Shown: positions 1 through 7,919 of the stretch, one piece after another
Position numbering within the stretch: position 1 is the stretch's first letter
Layout: every line of letters starts with the position of its first letter
Assembly: GCA_016462625.1 (NCBI GenBank)
Contig: JAEMSV010000063.1
Location: 1-22,487 of the forward strand
Length of the DNA: 22,487 nt
Direction: 5' to 3'
Source of the DNA: Solirubrobacteraceae bacterium
Lineage (GTDB): Bacteria; Actinomycetota; Thermoleophilia; Solirubrobacterales; Solirubrobacteraceae
The notes under the pieces: generated by a model
The model's input: only the letters and a program-made list of their open reading frames with translations
Told to the model about the DNA's origin: nothing
Database searches by the model: none
Program-made: the position numbers and the translations under genes

Positions 1-4
1 TCGT

Positions 5-10
5 TAGATT
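5..10 (+). promoter_or_regulatory. -10 box of a leaderless promoter for the SDR gene
   Basis: TAGATT fits the actinobacterial -10 consensus TAnnnT and ends 7 nt before the ATG at 18. Transcription would then begin at or next to the start codon. This favours ATG 18 over the in-frame TTG at 9, which lies inside the box. The -35 region falls outside the window. Confidence 0.5.
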
Positions 11-17
11 GACGCGC

Positions 18-788
18 ATGAGCGACCGAGTCGTCCCCGACCTGTTCCGTCTCGATGGCAAGGTCGCGGTGGTGACCGGGGCCTCGAGCGGTCTGGGGGT
101 CGCCTTCGCGCAAGGCCTCGCCGAGGCGGGCGCCGACGTGGCGCTGGGCGCGCGCCGGGTGGACCGGCTCGCCGACACCGCCGCCCTCGTCGAGGCCGCC
201 GGCCGCCGGGCCCTCACCGTCGCCACCGACGTCGCCGACCCGCAGTCGTGCACCGACCTCGTGGCCCTGGCCATGGAGGAGTTCGGCCGGGTCGACATCC
301 TGGTCAACAACGCCGGCATCGGGACCGCGATGCCGGCGACCCGCGAGACCCCCGAGCAGTTCCGCGCGGTCATCGACGTCAACCTCAACGGCTGCTACTG
401 GATGGCCCAGGCCTGTGGCCGGGTCATGCAGCCCGGGTCGAGCATCATCAACATCTCCTCGGTGCTCGGCATCACCACCGCCGGCCTCCCCCAGGCGGCG
501 TACGCCGCCTCGAAGGCGGGGCTCATCGGCCTGACCCGCGACCTGGCCCAGCAGTGGACCGGCCGCAAGGGCATCCGGGTCAACGCCATCGCCCCCGGCT
601 TCTTCGCCTCCGAGATGACCGAGCAGTACCCGCCCGGCTACCTCGAGTCCCAGCAGGGCCGGATCCCCAGCGGGCGCAAGGGCGACCCCCAGGAGCTCGC
701 CGCCACGGTCGTGTTCCTCGCCTCGGACGCGGCCGGCTACATCACCGGCCAGACGCTCCCGGTCGACGGCGGGATGACGATCACCTGA
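18..788 (+). CDS. SDR family NAD(P)-dependent oxidoreductase (256 aa)
   Basis: This is a classical short-chain dehydrogenase/reductase, a cytoplasmic Rossmann-fold enzyme that interconverts alcohols and ketones with NAD(P)H. The TGASSGLG cofactor loop lies near residues 20-27 and NNAG near residue 95. The catalytic triad is visible as Ser148, Tyr162 and Lys166 (YAASK), followed by the PG segment after strand 6 and a C-terminal VDGG. The length is typical of the FabG-like group. ATG 18 is preferred because it sits 7 nt after a TAGATT box. The substrate cannot be read from sequence. The next gene on the same strand is a flavin monooxygenase, so a role in oxidising a cyclic or terpenoid alcohol to a ketone is a reasonable inference, but the monooxygenase appears to have its own promoter. 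Confidence 0.93.
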   Translation: MSDRVVPDLFRLDGKVAVVTGASSGLGVAFAQGLAEAGADVALGARRVDRLADTAALVEAAGRRALTVATDVADPQSCTDLVALAMEEFGRVDILVNNAGIGTAMPATRETPEQFRAVIDVNLNGCYWMAQACGRVMQPGSSIINISSVLGITTAGLPQAAYAASKAGLIGLTRDLAQQWTGRKGIRVNAIAPGFFASEMTEQYPPGYLESQQGRIPSGRKGDPQELAATVVFLASDAAGYITGQTLPVDGGMTIT

Positions 789-819
789 CCCGTCACACAA
801 CCCGTCGCACAACCCGTGG
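788..819 (+). repeat. 12-bp tandem repeat, about 2.7 copies
   Basis: The units are ACCCGTCACACA (788-799), ACCCGTCGCACA (800-811) and a partial ACCCGTGG (812-819). The array begins at the last base of the SDR stop codon and ends 14 bp before the -10 box of the monooxygenase gene. It therefore covers the place where a -35 element or an activator site would be. It may be a regulator-binding array or simple slippage. Confidence 0.75.
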
Positions 820-833
820 ATACCTGGACGCCC

Positions 834-839
834 TAGTAT
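834..839 (+). promoter_or_regulatory. -10 box of a near-leaderless promoter for the flavin monooxygenase
   Basis: TAGTAT matches TAnnnT and lies 8 nt before the GTG at 848. I see no clear -35 hexamer at 16-18 bp; the 12-bp tandem repeat occupies that region. Confidence 0.5.
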
Positions 840-847
840 CTCGGCTC

Positions 848-2308
848 GTGAGCTCACCGCGCGTCGTGATCATCGGGGCCGGCTTCGGTGGACTGAGCGC
901 CGCGAAGGCGCTGCGCGACCGAGGCATCGACGACCTGACCATCCTCGAGCGGGCCGGCCAGGCCGGCGGGGTGTGGCGGGACAACACCTACCCGGGCGCC
1001 GCGTGCGACGTCCCGTCCGCGCTCTACAGCTGGTCGTGGTCGCTCAACCCCAGCTGGCCGCGCACCTACTCGGGACAGGCGGACATCCTCGACTACCTCC
1101 AGAAGTCGGCCGCCGAGGCGGGGCTGCTCGACCTCGTGCACACCGGTCAGGAGGTCACCGGGCTCCGGTGGGGCGACGAGGACCGGAGCTGGACGGTCTC
1201 GACCGCCGCTGGTACGACGTACGAGGCGGACGTCGTGATCAGCGCACTCGGTCAGCTCTCCGACCCGGTCGTGCCGGACCTGCCCGGCCGGGACACGTTC
1301 GCCGGGCCGGCCTTCCACTCGGCGCGGTGGCGACACGACGTCGACCTCGACGGCGCCCGGGTCGCCGTCGTCGGGACGGGTGCCAGCGCCATCCAGTTCG
1401 TCCCCGGGATCGTGGACCGGGTCGGCTCGATGACGGTGTTCCAGCGCTCGGCGCCGTACGTCGTCCCGAAGCCGGACGTGGAGTACCCGAGCCGGCACCA
1501 CCGGCTGGTCCGCCGCTTCCCGGGGCTGCTGCGGACCGAGCGCGGCTCGGTGTTCCGGCTCACGGAGGTCCTCAACCGGGCGCTGGAGGGCGACTCGTGG
1601 ACCGCGCGGCCGGTGCTCAAGGGTCTCGAGGCGGCCTGGCGGGTCCACCTCCGCCGCCAGGTGCGGGACGCGGTCCTGCGCGAGAAGCTGCGGCCGGACC
1701 ACCCGATCGGCTGCAAGCGGATCCTGTTCTCCAACGACTGGTACCCGGCCCTGGACCGCGAGCACGTCCAGGTCGTCACCGAGCAGGTCACCGCCGTCGA
1801 GCCCGGTGGGGTCAGGGCGGCCGACGGCACCCTGCACGAGGCGGACGTGGTCATCTGGGGCACCGGCTTCGCCGCCACCGACTTCCTCGGGTCGATCGAG
1901 GTCACCGGCCGCGACGGCACCGACCTCGGCGAGGTCTGGGCGGAGGGCGCGCACGCCCACCTCGGGATCACCGTGCCGGGCTTCCCCAACCTGTTCTGCG
2001 TCTACGGGCCCAACACCAACCTGGGCGGCAGCTCCATCATCGGCATGCTCGAGGCGCAGGCCGGCTGGATCGCCCAGGTGGTCCGCCGGATCGCCGACGG
2101 CCCGACGCCGGCGTTCGAGGTGCGGCCGGACGTGTTCCGCGCCTACGACCGGGAGATGCAGGCGCGGCTCGGCGACAGCGTGTGGTCCAGGTGCGACAAC
2201 TGGTACACCGACGGCGGACGGATCACCACCAACTGGCCCGGCCTGGTGGCGGAGTACCAGTCCCGGCTGAGCGAGGTCGACTGGTCGGAGCTCCAGCCGG
2301 CTCCGTAG
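848..2308 (+). CDS. FAD/NAD(P)-dependent monooxygenase, Baeyer-Villiger type (486 aa)
   Basis: This is a class B flavoprotein monooxygenase, which uses NADPH and O2 to insert oxygen next to a ketone or to oxygenate a heteroatom. The first Rossmann motif GAGFGG is at residues 10-15 (FAD). The Baeyer-Villiger fingerprint FxGxxxHxxxW is at Phe151-Trp161, and the second Rossmann motif GTGASA at 176-181 binds NADPH. A GTGFAATDF motif and a YGPNTN segment follow, both typical of the CHMO/EthA group. The length matches EthA-like enzymes. GTG 848 is chosen because the conserved MSSPRVVIIGAG start follows a TAGTAT box; the frame stays open upstream only because of GC-rich codon bias. With the SDR before it, it would suit alcohol to ketone to ester conversion (inference). 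The substrate is unknown. Confidence 0.9.
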   Translation: MSSPRVVIIGAGFGGLSAAKALRDRGIDDLTILERAGQAGGVWRDNTYPGAACDVPSALYSWSWSLNPSWPRTYSGQADILDYLQKSAAEAGLLDLVHTGQEVTGLRWGDEDRSWTVSTAAGTTYEADVVISALGQLSDPVVPDLPGRDTFAGPAFHSARWRHDVDLDGARVAVVGTGASAIQFVPGIVDRVGSMTVFQRSAPYVVPKPDVEYPSRHHRLVRRFPGLLRTERGSVFRLTEVLNRALEGDSWTARPVLKGLEAAWRVHLRRQVRDAVLREKLRPDHPIGCKRILFSNDWYPALDREHVQVVTEQVTAVEPGGVRAADGTLHEADVVIWGTGFAATDFLGSIEVTGRDGTDLGEVWAEGAHAHLGITVPGFPNLFCVYGPNTNLGGSSIIGMLEAQAGWIAQVVRRIADGPTPAFEVRPDVFRAYDREMQARLGDSVWSRCDNWYTDGGRITTNWPGLVAEYQSRLSEVDWSELQPAP

Positions 2309-2341
2309 AGCCAGCGGACGTGGATCGTCCGGAATGCGTCC

Positions 2342-2347
2342 TAGCGT
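2342..2347 (+). promoter_or_regulatory. -10 box of a leaderless promoter for the dienelactone hydrolase-like gene
   Basis: TAGCGT ends 6 nt before ATG 2354. A weak GTGGAT at 2320-2325 lies 16 bp upstream as a possible -35. The same TAGCGT-N6-start arrangement occurs before the WYL gene and before glgP in this window. Confidence 0.55.
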
Positions 2348-2353
2348 GGGCCC

Positions 2354-2938
2354 ATGGCTGAAATCCTCCTCTTCCACCATGTCCAGGGCCTCACCTCCGG
2401 TGTGCTCGCCTTCGCCGACGACCTGCGCGCCGACGGGCACACCGTCCACACGCCGGACCTGTTCGAGGGCCAGACCTTCGCCACGATCCCGGAGGGGATG
2501 GCGTACGTGCGACGCGAGGGCGCGCCCGACTACGACGCGCTGGCCGACGAGGTCGCTGCTGCGCTGCCGACGGGGCTGGTCCACGCCGGCTTCTCCTTCG
2601 GTGCCGGGCAGGCGCAGCGGCTGGCCCAGCTGCGTCCCGGTGCCCGCGCCGCGCTGCTCTTCGACTCCTGCTACCCGGTGACCGGCGAGTGGGCGTTCGG
2701 CCCGTGGCCGGACGGTGTCCCGGTCCAGGTGCACGGCATGGACCACGACCCCTACTTCGCCGAGGAGGGCGGCGACCTCGACGCGGCCCGCGAGCTGGTG
2801 TCCCTGGCCGGCGACGCCGAGCTCTTCCTCTACGCCGGCGACCAGCACCTGTTCGCCGACCGGTCCCTGCCGTCGTACGACGAGAAGGCGGCGACCCTGC
2901 TCACCGCGCGGGTCCGGGAGTTCCTGTCGCGGCTCTGA
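2354..2938 (+). CDS. dienelactone hydrolase family protein (194 aa)
   Basis: This is a small cytoplasmic alpha/beta hydrolase of the dienelactone hydrolase group. The nucleophile elbow reads GFSFGAG with Ser81. Classical dienelactone hydrolases use Cys in a GYCxGG elbow, so this is a serine variant. Asp130 or Asp132 (GMDHDPYF) and His165 (YAGDQHLFAD) complete the likely triad. At 194 aa it is slightly shorter than the usual 230 aa or so. It has its own leaderless promoter. Its last 38 nt overlap the 3' end of the convergent WYL regulator. The substrate is unknown; an ester or lactone made by the upstream monooxygenase is possible but unproven. Confidence 0.85.
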   Translation: MAEILLFHHVQGLTSGVLAFADDLRADGHTVHTPDLFEGQTFATIPEGMAYVRREGAPDYDALADEVAAALPTGLVHAGFSFGAGQAQRLAQLRPGARAALLFDSCYPVTGEWAFGPWPDGVPVQVHGMDHDPYFAEEGGDLDAARELVSLAGDAELFLYAGDQHLFADRSLPSYDEKAATLLTARVREFLSRL

Positions 2939-3863
2939 CCAACCGCTCCCCCAGGTCGCGCACCGCCTCCCGCAGCTCGGGGCCGCCCTCGACGACGAAG
3001 GGCACGGGCACCTCGGCGAGCTCGCTCGCGTACCAGGCGAGGTTGCGGGTGGACCCGGTCAGCCGGGTGCGCCCATCCCCCGTCGGCGCGGTGTGCCCGA
3101 GGCTCCGTGGCAGCCACCGCGCCACCTCCCCGGGAGTCTCGTCGATGACCACGTCCACCTGGTGCTCCCAGCCCTGCGACATCTGCTCCTCCAGGGCGGC
3201 GAACGGGTCCAGGTCGACCGGTGCGTCGAACTCCTCGTCGAGGACCTGGACGGCGACGACCCGGTCGATGCGGTAGATCCGCCGGTCACCGGCAGCGTGC
3301 GACCACCCGAGCACGTACCAGCGCCCGAACCGCACGACGACCGCCCACGGGTCCACCTCGAGCGAGCGCACCCGCCCTGCGCCTGAGGTGTACTCGACCC
3401 GGCAGCGGCGTCGGTCGACGGACGCGCCGACCAGGGTCGCGGTCGTCCCCGGGTCCGGGGGCTCCGGGTCCGTACGCCGCGCGGCGACCTCGCGGAGCAC
3501 CTCCAGCGGACGCGCCACGCTGACCGGGAGCACCCGGGTCAGCTTGCCGATCGCCGTTCCCACCGGGTCGTCACCCGCGGCGCTGCCGTGCGCCTCGAGC
3601 ACCGCCATCACGAGGCCCATGGCCTCCGCGCTGGTGAGCATCAGCGGCGGCAGCCGCAACCCTCGTCCCGGCCGGTAGCCGCCGTGGGGACCGCGCTCCG
3701 ACTCGATCGGGATCTCCGCCTCGCGCAGGATCGCGACGTAGCGGCGGGCGGCGCGCTCACTGACCCCGAGCCGGTTGCCCAGCCCCTCGGCGGTGATGCC
3801 GGGGTTGGCCTGGATCGCCTCCAGGGCTGTCAGCGCCCGCGAGGTCGGGCTGGTCTCGGCCAC
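2901..3863 (-). CDS. WYL domain-containing transcriptional regulator (320 aa)
   Basis: This is a helix-turn-helix regulator of the HTH_11/WYL/WCX architecture. The N-terminal winged HTH spans about residues 5-60 (ALEAIQANPGITAEGLGNRL, then a GGYRPGRG wing). The WYL ligand-sensing domain covers about 140-225 and shows RWYVLGWSH and YRIDRV. The rest is a WCX extension. WYL proteins usually respond to a nucleic acid or another small ligand and often act as activators or repressors of nearby genes. The GTG start lies 6 nt after TAGCGT on the minus strand, which implies a leaderless mRNA. Its 3' end overlaps the hydrolase gene tail-to-tail by 38 nt. The target genes are not known. Confidence 0.92.
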   Translation of the reverse strand: MAETSPTSRALTALEAIQANPGITAEGLGNRLGVSERAARRYVAILREAEIPIESERGPHGGYRPGRGLRLPPLMLTSAEAMGLVMAVLEAHGSAAGDDPVGTAIGKLTRVLPVSVARPLEVLREVAARRTDPEPPDPGTTATLVGASVDRRRCRVEYTSGAGRVRSLEVDPWAVVVRFGRWYVLGWSHAAGDRRIYRIDRVVAVQVLDEEFDAPVDLDPFAALEEQMSQGWEHQVDVVIDETPGEVARWLPRSLGHTAPTGDGRTRLTGSTRNLAWYASELAEVPVPFVVEGGPELREAVRDLGERLVRAATGTPGPAR

Positions 3864-3869
3864 CCGGTC

Positions 3870-3875
3870 ACGCTA
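3870..3875 (-). promoter_or_regulatory. -10 box of a leaderless promoter for the WYL regulator
   Basis: TAGCGT on the minus strand ends 6 nt before the GTG at 3863. I see no convincing -35 hexamer. Confidence 0.5.
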
Positions 3876-3966
3876 GCCCCGACCAGCCCCAGCCAGCGCC
3901 GATCCTGCCGGCGCCGCCGGCGTCGGGAGCGGCTCACCCACAAGGCGGTAACAGGTCGGGAATCTC

Positions 3967-3995
3967 CTGCCACTCCAGCAACGGTGACCTATCGT
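3967..3995 (+). promoter_or_regulatory. Candidate sigma70-type promoter for the membrane histidine kinase
   Basis: CTGCCA (3967-3972) and TATCGT (3990-3995) are 17 bp apart, a good spacing. Transcription would start near 4002, giving a leader of about 54 nt. The gene has a good ribosome binding site (AAAGGGG, 4044-4050, 5 nt before the GTG), in contrast to the leaderless genes around it. Confidence 0.4.
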
Positions 3996-4055
3996 CGTCG
4001 CCAGGGGAGATTGCCAAGGGGCTAGGGCGCGGAGGGCGCTGGCAAAGGGGTTCTG

Positions 4056-6074
4056 GTGACCACGCAACCGCGCGCGGTTGTCGTTCTCGGACTGCTCGTC
4101 CTGATGACCGGCTTCGGCGTCACCGCCGTCCACGCGGTCCCCGACGGGGGCCACGGGATCGGCATCTGGCCGGTGGCGCTCGGCACGGCGACGTTCATGG
4201 TGTCGCGCCGACCGCCCGCCTGGCTGCTGGTCCCCGTCCTGGCCGTCCTCGCCGTCGCCTCGATGTCGCTCGGGGGGCTGCCGGCAGCGGTGTCGGTCGG
4301 GCTCGGTGCCGGGCTGGCGGCCGAGATGTGGGTGACCTGGTGGATCCTCTGCCGCGGCCGGCGCGAGCACGCGCCCCTGCTGACGATGACCGACCTGTCC
4401 CGGTTCCTCCTCGCCGTGACGGCGGGGGCCCTGGTGATGGTGGCGGCGGCCGTCCCGACCAGTCTCCTGGCCGGCTGGGGCTCACCGTGGCTGGTCGCCC
4501 TGAGCACCGGCAGCGCGAGCCTGGCCGCCCAGGTGACGCTGCTGCCGTTCTTCTGCGTGTTCCGCAACCACTCGGCCGTGGCCGGGCCGGTCGAGCGCGC
4601 CGCGCAGTGGTCGCTGCTGCTGGCGGTCACCGTGGCGGTCTTCGTGCCGACGGACCTCCCGTCCCTGGTGCTGTTGATCCTGCCCGTGCTGGCGTGGGGC
4701 GCGCTGCGCAACAACTCCTACGAGTCGCTCGCCCAGATGGCCGTGGCCTTCGCGGTCGCCCTCCCGTTGACCACCGCCGGTCACGGCCCGTTCGCGCGGC
4801 CCGACCAGCACTTCGACGTACCCGTCGACATGCAGGGCGTCCTCCTCGCGAGCTTCGGCACCGTGTGCGCGATGGTGGTCCTGACGCTGCGCCTGACGGT
4901 GGGCGAGCAGTACGAGTACGCCCACCAGGTGGCCGCCGAGCGCGACCGGATGCGCAACGTCGTGGACGGCATCACGGGCGTGGCCATCATCGGCGCCGAC
5001 CTGGAGGGCCGGGTCAACCTCTTCAATCCCGGCGCGCAGCGCCTGCTCGGCTACCAGGCCGACGACATGATGGGCCGGTCGACCCGGATGCTCCACTCCG
5101 ACCGGGTCGTCGCGGAGAAGGCCGACGAGCTCGGCCTGCCCGCGGACTTCGCTCTGGTCGCCCAGGCGCTGATCGGCCGAGGGCCGGTGGACATGGGGTT
5201 CGTCCGCGACGACGGCGAGGAGCGACAGCACCGGATGTCGCTCAACAAGGTCACCGACGACCGCGGCCAGGTCATCGGCTACGTCAGCACGTCGGAGGAC
5301 ATCACGGAGCGGCTCCAGGCCGAGGCCAGGCTGGTCGAGGCACTGGAGACGGAGCGGCAGGCCGTCGAGCAGCTGCGCGAGGTCGACCGGGTCAAGGACG
5401 CCTTCGTCTCCAGCGTCAGCCACGAGCTGCGGACGCCGATCACGTCGATCCGCGGCTACACCGAGCTCCTCGCCGAAGGCGAGCTCGGCGAGCTGACGCC
5501 CAGGCAGCTCGACGCCGTACGCCGCATCGGCACGAACTCCAGCCGGCTCCTGTCCCTCATCTCCGAGCTCCTGACGCTGTCGAAGCTGCAGGCCAGGGGA
5601 CTTGAGGAGAAGCACGAGCTCGTCGACCTCACCCAGGTGGTCACCGCCGGCGTCGCCGTGCTCTCCCCCACCGTGGCGCGTCGCGACGTCGAGCTGACCG
5701 TCGACCTCCCCTCGGCGGCGGTCCAGGTGTCGGGCGACCGGGACATGCTCGAGCGCGTGGTCATCAACCTCACCGACAACGCCTTGAAGTTCACCCCCGA
5801 CGGCGGGCACGTCGACGTCGCCCTGACCTCGCACGACGGCACCGCGGTGATCGAGGTGGCCGACACGGGCATCGGCGTCCCCGCGCACGAGCAGCAGCGG
5901 CTCTTCGACCGGTTCTTCCGGTCCTCGCTGGCCCAGCAGTCGGCCATCCCCGGGAGCGGCCTGGGGCTCTCGATCGCCCACAACATCGTGGAGAGGCACG
6001 GGGGGACCCTCGAGGTGCGGTCCGCGGCCGGAGAGGGCAGCACGTTCCGGGTGCGGCTCCCGACCGTCAACTGA
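4056..6074 (+). CDS. membrane sensor histidine kinase with PAS domain (672 aa)
   Basis: This is an integral-membrane two-component kinase. Residues 7-275 hold a series of roughly eight to ten hydrophobic segments resembling a MASE1 sensory module (IWPVALGTATF). A PAS domain follows at about 298-415 (VAIIGADLEGRVNLFNPGAQ), then a short coiled coil. The HisKA dimerisation domain has the phospho-acceptor His456 (SVSHELRTP). The HATPase domain has an N-box at Asn571-Asn575, G1 DTGIG from Asp603, an F-box (LFDRFFRSS) and G2 GSGLGLS from Gly633. All catalytic boxes are intact, so it should be active. GTG 4056 is supported by AAAGGGG 5 nt upstream. It converges on a LuxR-type regulator gene, but its EnvZ-type HisKA domain more often pairs with OmpR-type partners, so its partner is uncertain. 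Confidence 0.92.
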   Translation: MTTQPRAVVVLGLLVLMTGFGVTAVHAVPDGGHGIGIWPVALGTATFMVSRRPPAWLLVPVLAVLAVASMSLGGLPAAVSVGLGAGLAAEMWVTWWILCRGRREHAPLLTMTDLSRFLLAVTAGALVMVAAAVPTSLLAGWGSPWLVALSTGSASLAAQVTLLPFFCVFRNHSAVAGPVERAAQWSLLLAVTVAVFVPTDLPSLVLLILPVLAWGALRNNSYESLAQMAVAFAVALPLTTAGHGPFARPDQHFDVPVDMQGVLLASFGTVCAMVVLTLRLTVGEQYEYAHQVAAERDRMRNVVDGITGVAIIGADLEGRVNLFNPGAQRLLGYQADDMMGRSTRMLHSDRVVAEKADELGLPADFALVAQALIGRGPVDMGFVRDDGEERQHRMSLNKVTDDRGQVIGYVSTSEDITERLQAEARLVEALETERQAVEQLREVDRVKDAFVSSVSHELRTPITSIRGYTELLAEGELGELTPRQLDAVRRIGTNSSRLLSLISELLTLSKLQARGLEEKHELVDLTQVVTAGVAVLSPTVARRDVELTVDLPSAAVQVSGDRDMLERVVINLTDNALKFTPDGGHVDVALTSHDGTAVIEVADTGIGVPAHEQQRLFDRFFRSSLAQQSAIPGSGLGLSIAHNIVERHGGTLEVRSAAGEGSTFRVRLPTVN

Positions 6075-6084
6075 GGGCTGCACA

Positions 6085-6102
6085 GACCGGACGGGCCGGG
6101 TC
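6085..6102. terminator. Weak hairpin between convergent kinase and regulator genes
   Basis: GACCGG and CCGGGTC can pair with a one-base bulge around an ACGG loop region. The site lies between the convergent stops at 6074 and 6115. There is no T tract, so this is only a possible bidirectional terminator. Confidence 0.25.
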
Positions 6103-6114
6103 GTGGGGAGCTGC

Positions 6115-6798
6115 CTAGGCCCGCGGCGGCAGGGGTGTGCCGGACGGCGGCCGCACGAGCAGGGAGCGGTCGACCGTGCGGAGGGTGTCGGGCTTGAAGC
6201 CGTTGTCCACCCCCCACAGCACCGCCTGCGACCGGGTCGTGACCTGCATCTTGCGGTAGGCCGACCGGATGTAGGTCTTCACGGAGTTGATGCTGAGGTA
6301 CGCGCGGTCGGCGATCTCCTGGTTGCTCAGGCCCTGAGTGATGAGAGCGATGATCTCGGCCTCGCGGGAGGACAGCCCGGCGTCCCGGCCCGGCCAGTCG
6401 CCCTCTCCACCGACACTGGTCTCCTGGTCCCCCGAGACCACGACGATCTCGCCCTTCATCACCCGTTCGAGGGCGCGGACGACCTGTGGCCCGGTGAGCA
6501 CCTTGGACAGATACCCGCGGGCGCCTTGGGTCAGCGCCTCTCGGATCAGCTGCGGCTGCAGGTTCCAGCTGTAGATCACCACCTGGGCCCCGCTGTCGCG
6601 GACGAAGTCCCGGAGGTCGATGCCCTGGCCCTCGATCTGGCCGAAGGTGTCGAAGAGCACGATGTCGACGTCGCTGACGACGGGCTTCGACGCACCGGTC
6701 TCGACCACGTCGATGTTCTCGTCGGCCAGGAACGAGGCGACCCCGGCGACCACCAAGGCGTAGTCGTCGACGATGGCCAGCCTGAGAGGTCGGTTCAC
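6115..6798 (-). CDS. response regulator, LuxR/NarL-type HTH (227 aa)
   Basis: This is a cytoplasmic two-component regulator that binds DNA when phosphorylated. The receiver domain (about 5-115) has the acidic pair Asp11-Asp12, phospho-acceptor Asp50, Ser77 and Lys99 (YLSK). The LuxR-type HTH covers about 142-200 (LSSREAEIIALITQG, then LSNQEIADRAYLSINSVKTY). The loop after Asp50 reads DTFGQIEG instead of the usual D-x-x-MP-G, which is atypical. GTG 6798 (VNRPLRLAIVDD) is chosen because the receiver domain begins there; the longer open frame is a GC artefact. A five-codon leaderless ORF ends inside this start codon (GTGA). NarL-type regulators usually pair with HisKA_3 kinases, so the kinase at 8024-9088 is the more likely partner (inference). 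Confidence 0.9.
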   Translation of the reverse strand: MNRPLRLAIVDDYALVVAGVASFLADENIDVVETGASKPVVSDVDIVLFDTFGQIEGQGIDLRDFVRDSGAQVVIYSWNLQPQLIREALTQGARGYLSKVLTGPQVVRALERVMKGEIVVVSGDQETSVGGEGDWPGRDAGLSSREAEIIALITQGLSNQEIADRAYLSINSVKTYIRSAYRKMQVTTRSQAVLWGVDNGFKPDTLRTVDRSLLVRPPSGTPLPPRA

Positions 6799-6809
6799 GC
6801 CTGGTCCAT
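6795..6809 (-). CDS. Candidate leaderless mini-ORF MDQA overlapping the regulator start
   Basis: On the minus strand an ATG at 6809 lies exactly 6 nt after TAGGGT. It opens four sense codons (M-D-Q-A) and a TGA that overlaps the regulator's GTG as GTGA. This would be a translated leader that hands ribosomes to the regulator gene, which has no strong ribosome binding site of its own. It is too short to judge by codon use. Confidence 0.35.
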   Translation of the reverse strand: MDQA

Positions 6810-6815
6810 GACCGC

Positions 6816-6821
6816 ACCCTA
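6816..6821 (-). promoter_or_regulatory. -10 box upstream of the response regulator
   Basis: TAGGGT on the minus strand lies 6 nt before ATG 6809 and 17 nt before GTG 6798. TAGGGT-N7-ATG also precedes the 52-aa gene at 12417. Confidence 0.5.
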
Positions 6822-6919
6822 TCCCTGTGGCGGACCCTGGTCGCCTGGCCCGTGCAGGGACCGACCCCCGGGCTGCGAGACTGCGTGGAGACATCCACGA
6901 TGGAAGGACCCTGATCGAG

Positions 6920-7915
6920 TTGGAGCAGCGAACCCTCGGACGGACCGGACGACCGGTCTCCGTGATCGGCCTCGGCACGTGGCAGCTCGGTGCAGACTGG
7001 GGCGACGTCACCGAGGAGGCGGCGCGGGAGGTGCTCGAGGCCTCGGCCGCGGCGGGGGTCACCTTCTACGACACCGCCGACGTCTACGGCGACGGCCGCA
7101 GCGAGCGGATCGTCGGCAGGTTCCTCGCCGACCACGCCGACGCCGGCTTCACCGTCGCCACCAAGATGGGCCGGCGGATGGAGCAGCTGCCCGAGAACTA
7201 CAGCGCGGACCACTTCCGGGAGTGGGTCGACCGGTCCCGGCGCAACCTCGGCATGGACAGCCTCCACCTGGTGCAGCTGCACTGCCCGCCCTCGGAGGTG
7301 ATCGACGACGACGCGACGTACGACGCCCTGGACGCCCTCGTCGAGGACGGCTCGATCGCTGCCTACGGCGTCAGCGTCGAGACCGTCGACCAGGCGCTCA
7401 GCGCGATCGCGCGCCCCCACGTCGCGTCCGTGCAGATCATCCTCAACGCGTTCCGGCTCAAACCGCTCGAGCAGGTGCTGCCGGCGGCGAGCGAGGCCGG
7501 CGTGGGCATCATCGCGCGGGTGCCGCTGGCGTCCGGCCTGCTCTCCGGCAAGTACGACGCCGCCACGACGTTCGCCCCCGACGACCACCGCAGCTACAAC
7601 CGCGACGGCAGCGCGTTCGACGTGGGCGAGACGTTCTCCGGTGTCGACTACGAGACCGGCCTGGCCGCTGCCACCGAGTTCGCCGCGTTGGTGCGCGAGC
7701 ATCTTGCCGAGGACGTCACGACCGCCCAGGCGGCCCTGGCCTGGGTGGCCCAGCAGCCGGGCGTCAGCACGGTGATCCCCGGCGCCCGCAACGCCGACCA
7801 GGCGCGGGCCAACGCCGCCGCAGGCGCGGTGGCTCCCCTGCCCACCGAGGTCCTCGACGGCGTACTCCGGATCTATGACGGCCGGATCCGGGAGTCCGTG
7901 CACTCCCGCTGGTAG
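6920..7915 (+). CDS. aldo/keto reductase (331 aa)
   Basis: This is a cytoplasmic NADPH-dependent aldo/keto reductase with a TIM barrel, reducing aldehydes or ketones. The catalytic tetrad is Asp51, Tyr56 (DTADVYGDG), Lys82 (ATKMGR) and His121 (VQLHCPP). The late motif VIPGARNADQ binds NADPH phosphate. The start was placed at TTG 6920 because the family begins MexRTLGRTG, here MEQRTLGRTG, and GGAAGGA at 6902-6908 lies 11 nt upstream. The ATG at 6900 is out of frame. It is divergent from the response regulator and 108 nt before the second kinase, which may share its transcript. The natural substrate is not deducible. Confidence 0.9.
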   Translation: MEQRTLGRTGRPVSVIGLGTWQLGADWGDVTEEAAREVLEASAAAGVTFYDTADVYGDGRSERIVGRFLADHADAGFTVATKMGRRMEQLPENYSADHFREWVDRSRRNLGMDSLHLVQLHCPPSEVIDDDATYDALDALVEDGSIAAYGVSVETVDQALSAIARPHVASVQIILNAFRLKPLEQVLPAASEAGVGIIARVPLASGLLSGKYDAATTFAPDDHRSYNRDGSAFDVGETFSGVDYETGLAAATEFAALVREHLAEDVTTAQAALAWVAQQPGVSTVIPGARNADQARANAAAGAVAPLPTEVLDGVLRIYDGRIRESVHSRW

Positions 7916-7919
7916 CGGC

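Noticed and set aside
9..17. TTG start for the SDR gene
   Set aside because: It overlaps the TAGATT box, and ATG 18 fits the leaderless spacing seen elsewhere.
854..2848. 664-aa minus-strand open frame opposite the monooxygenase
   Set aside because: It lacks any domain motif and mirrors a well-supported gene. Long antisense frames are expected in DNA this rich in G and C.
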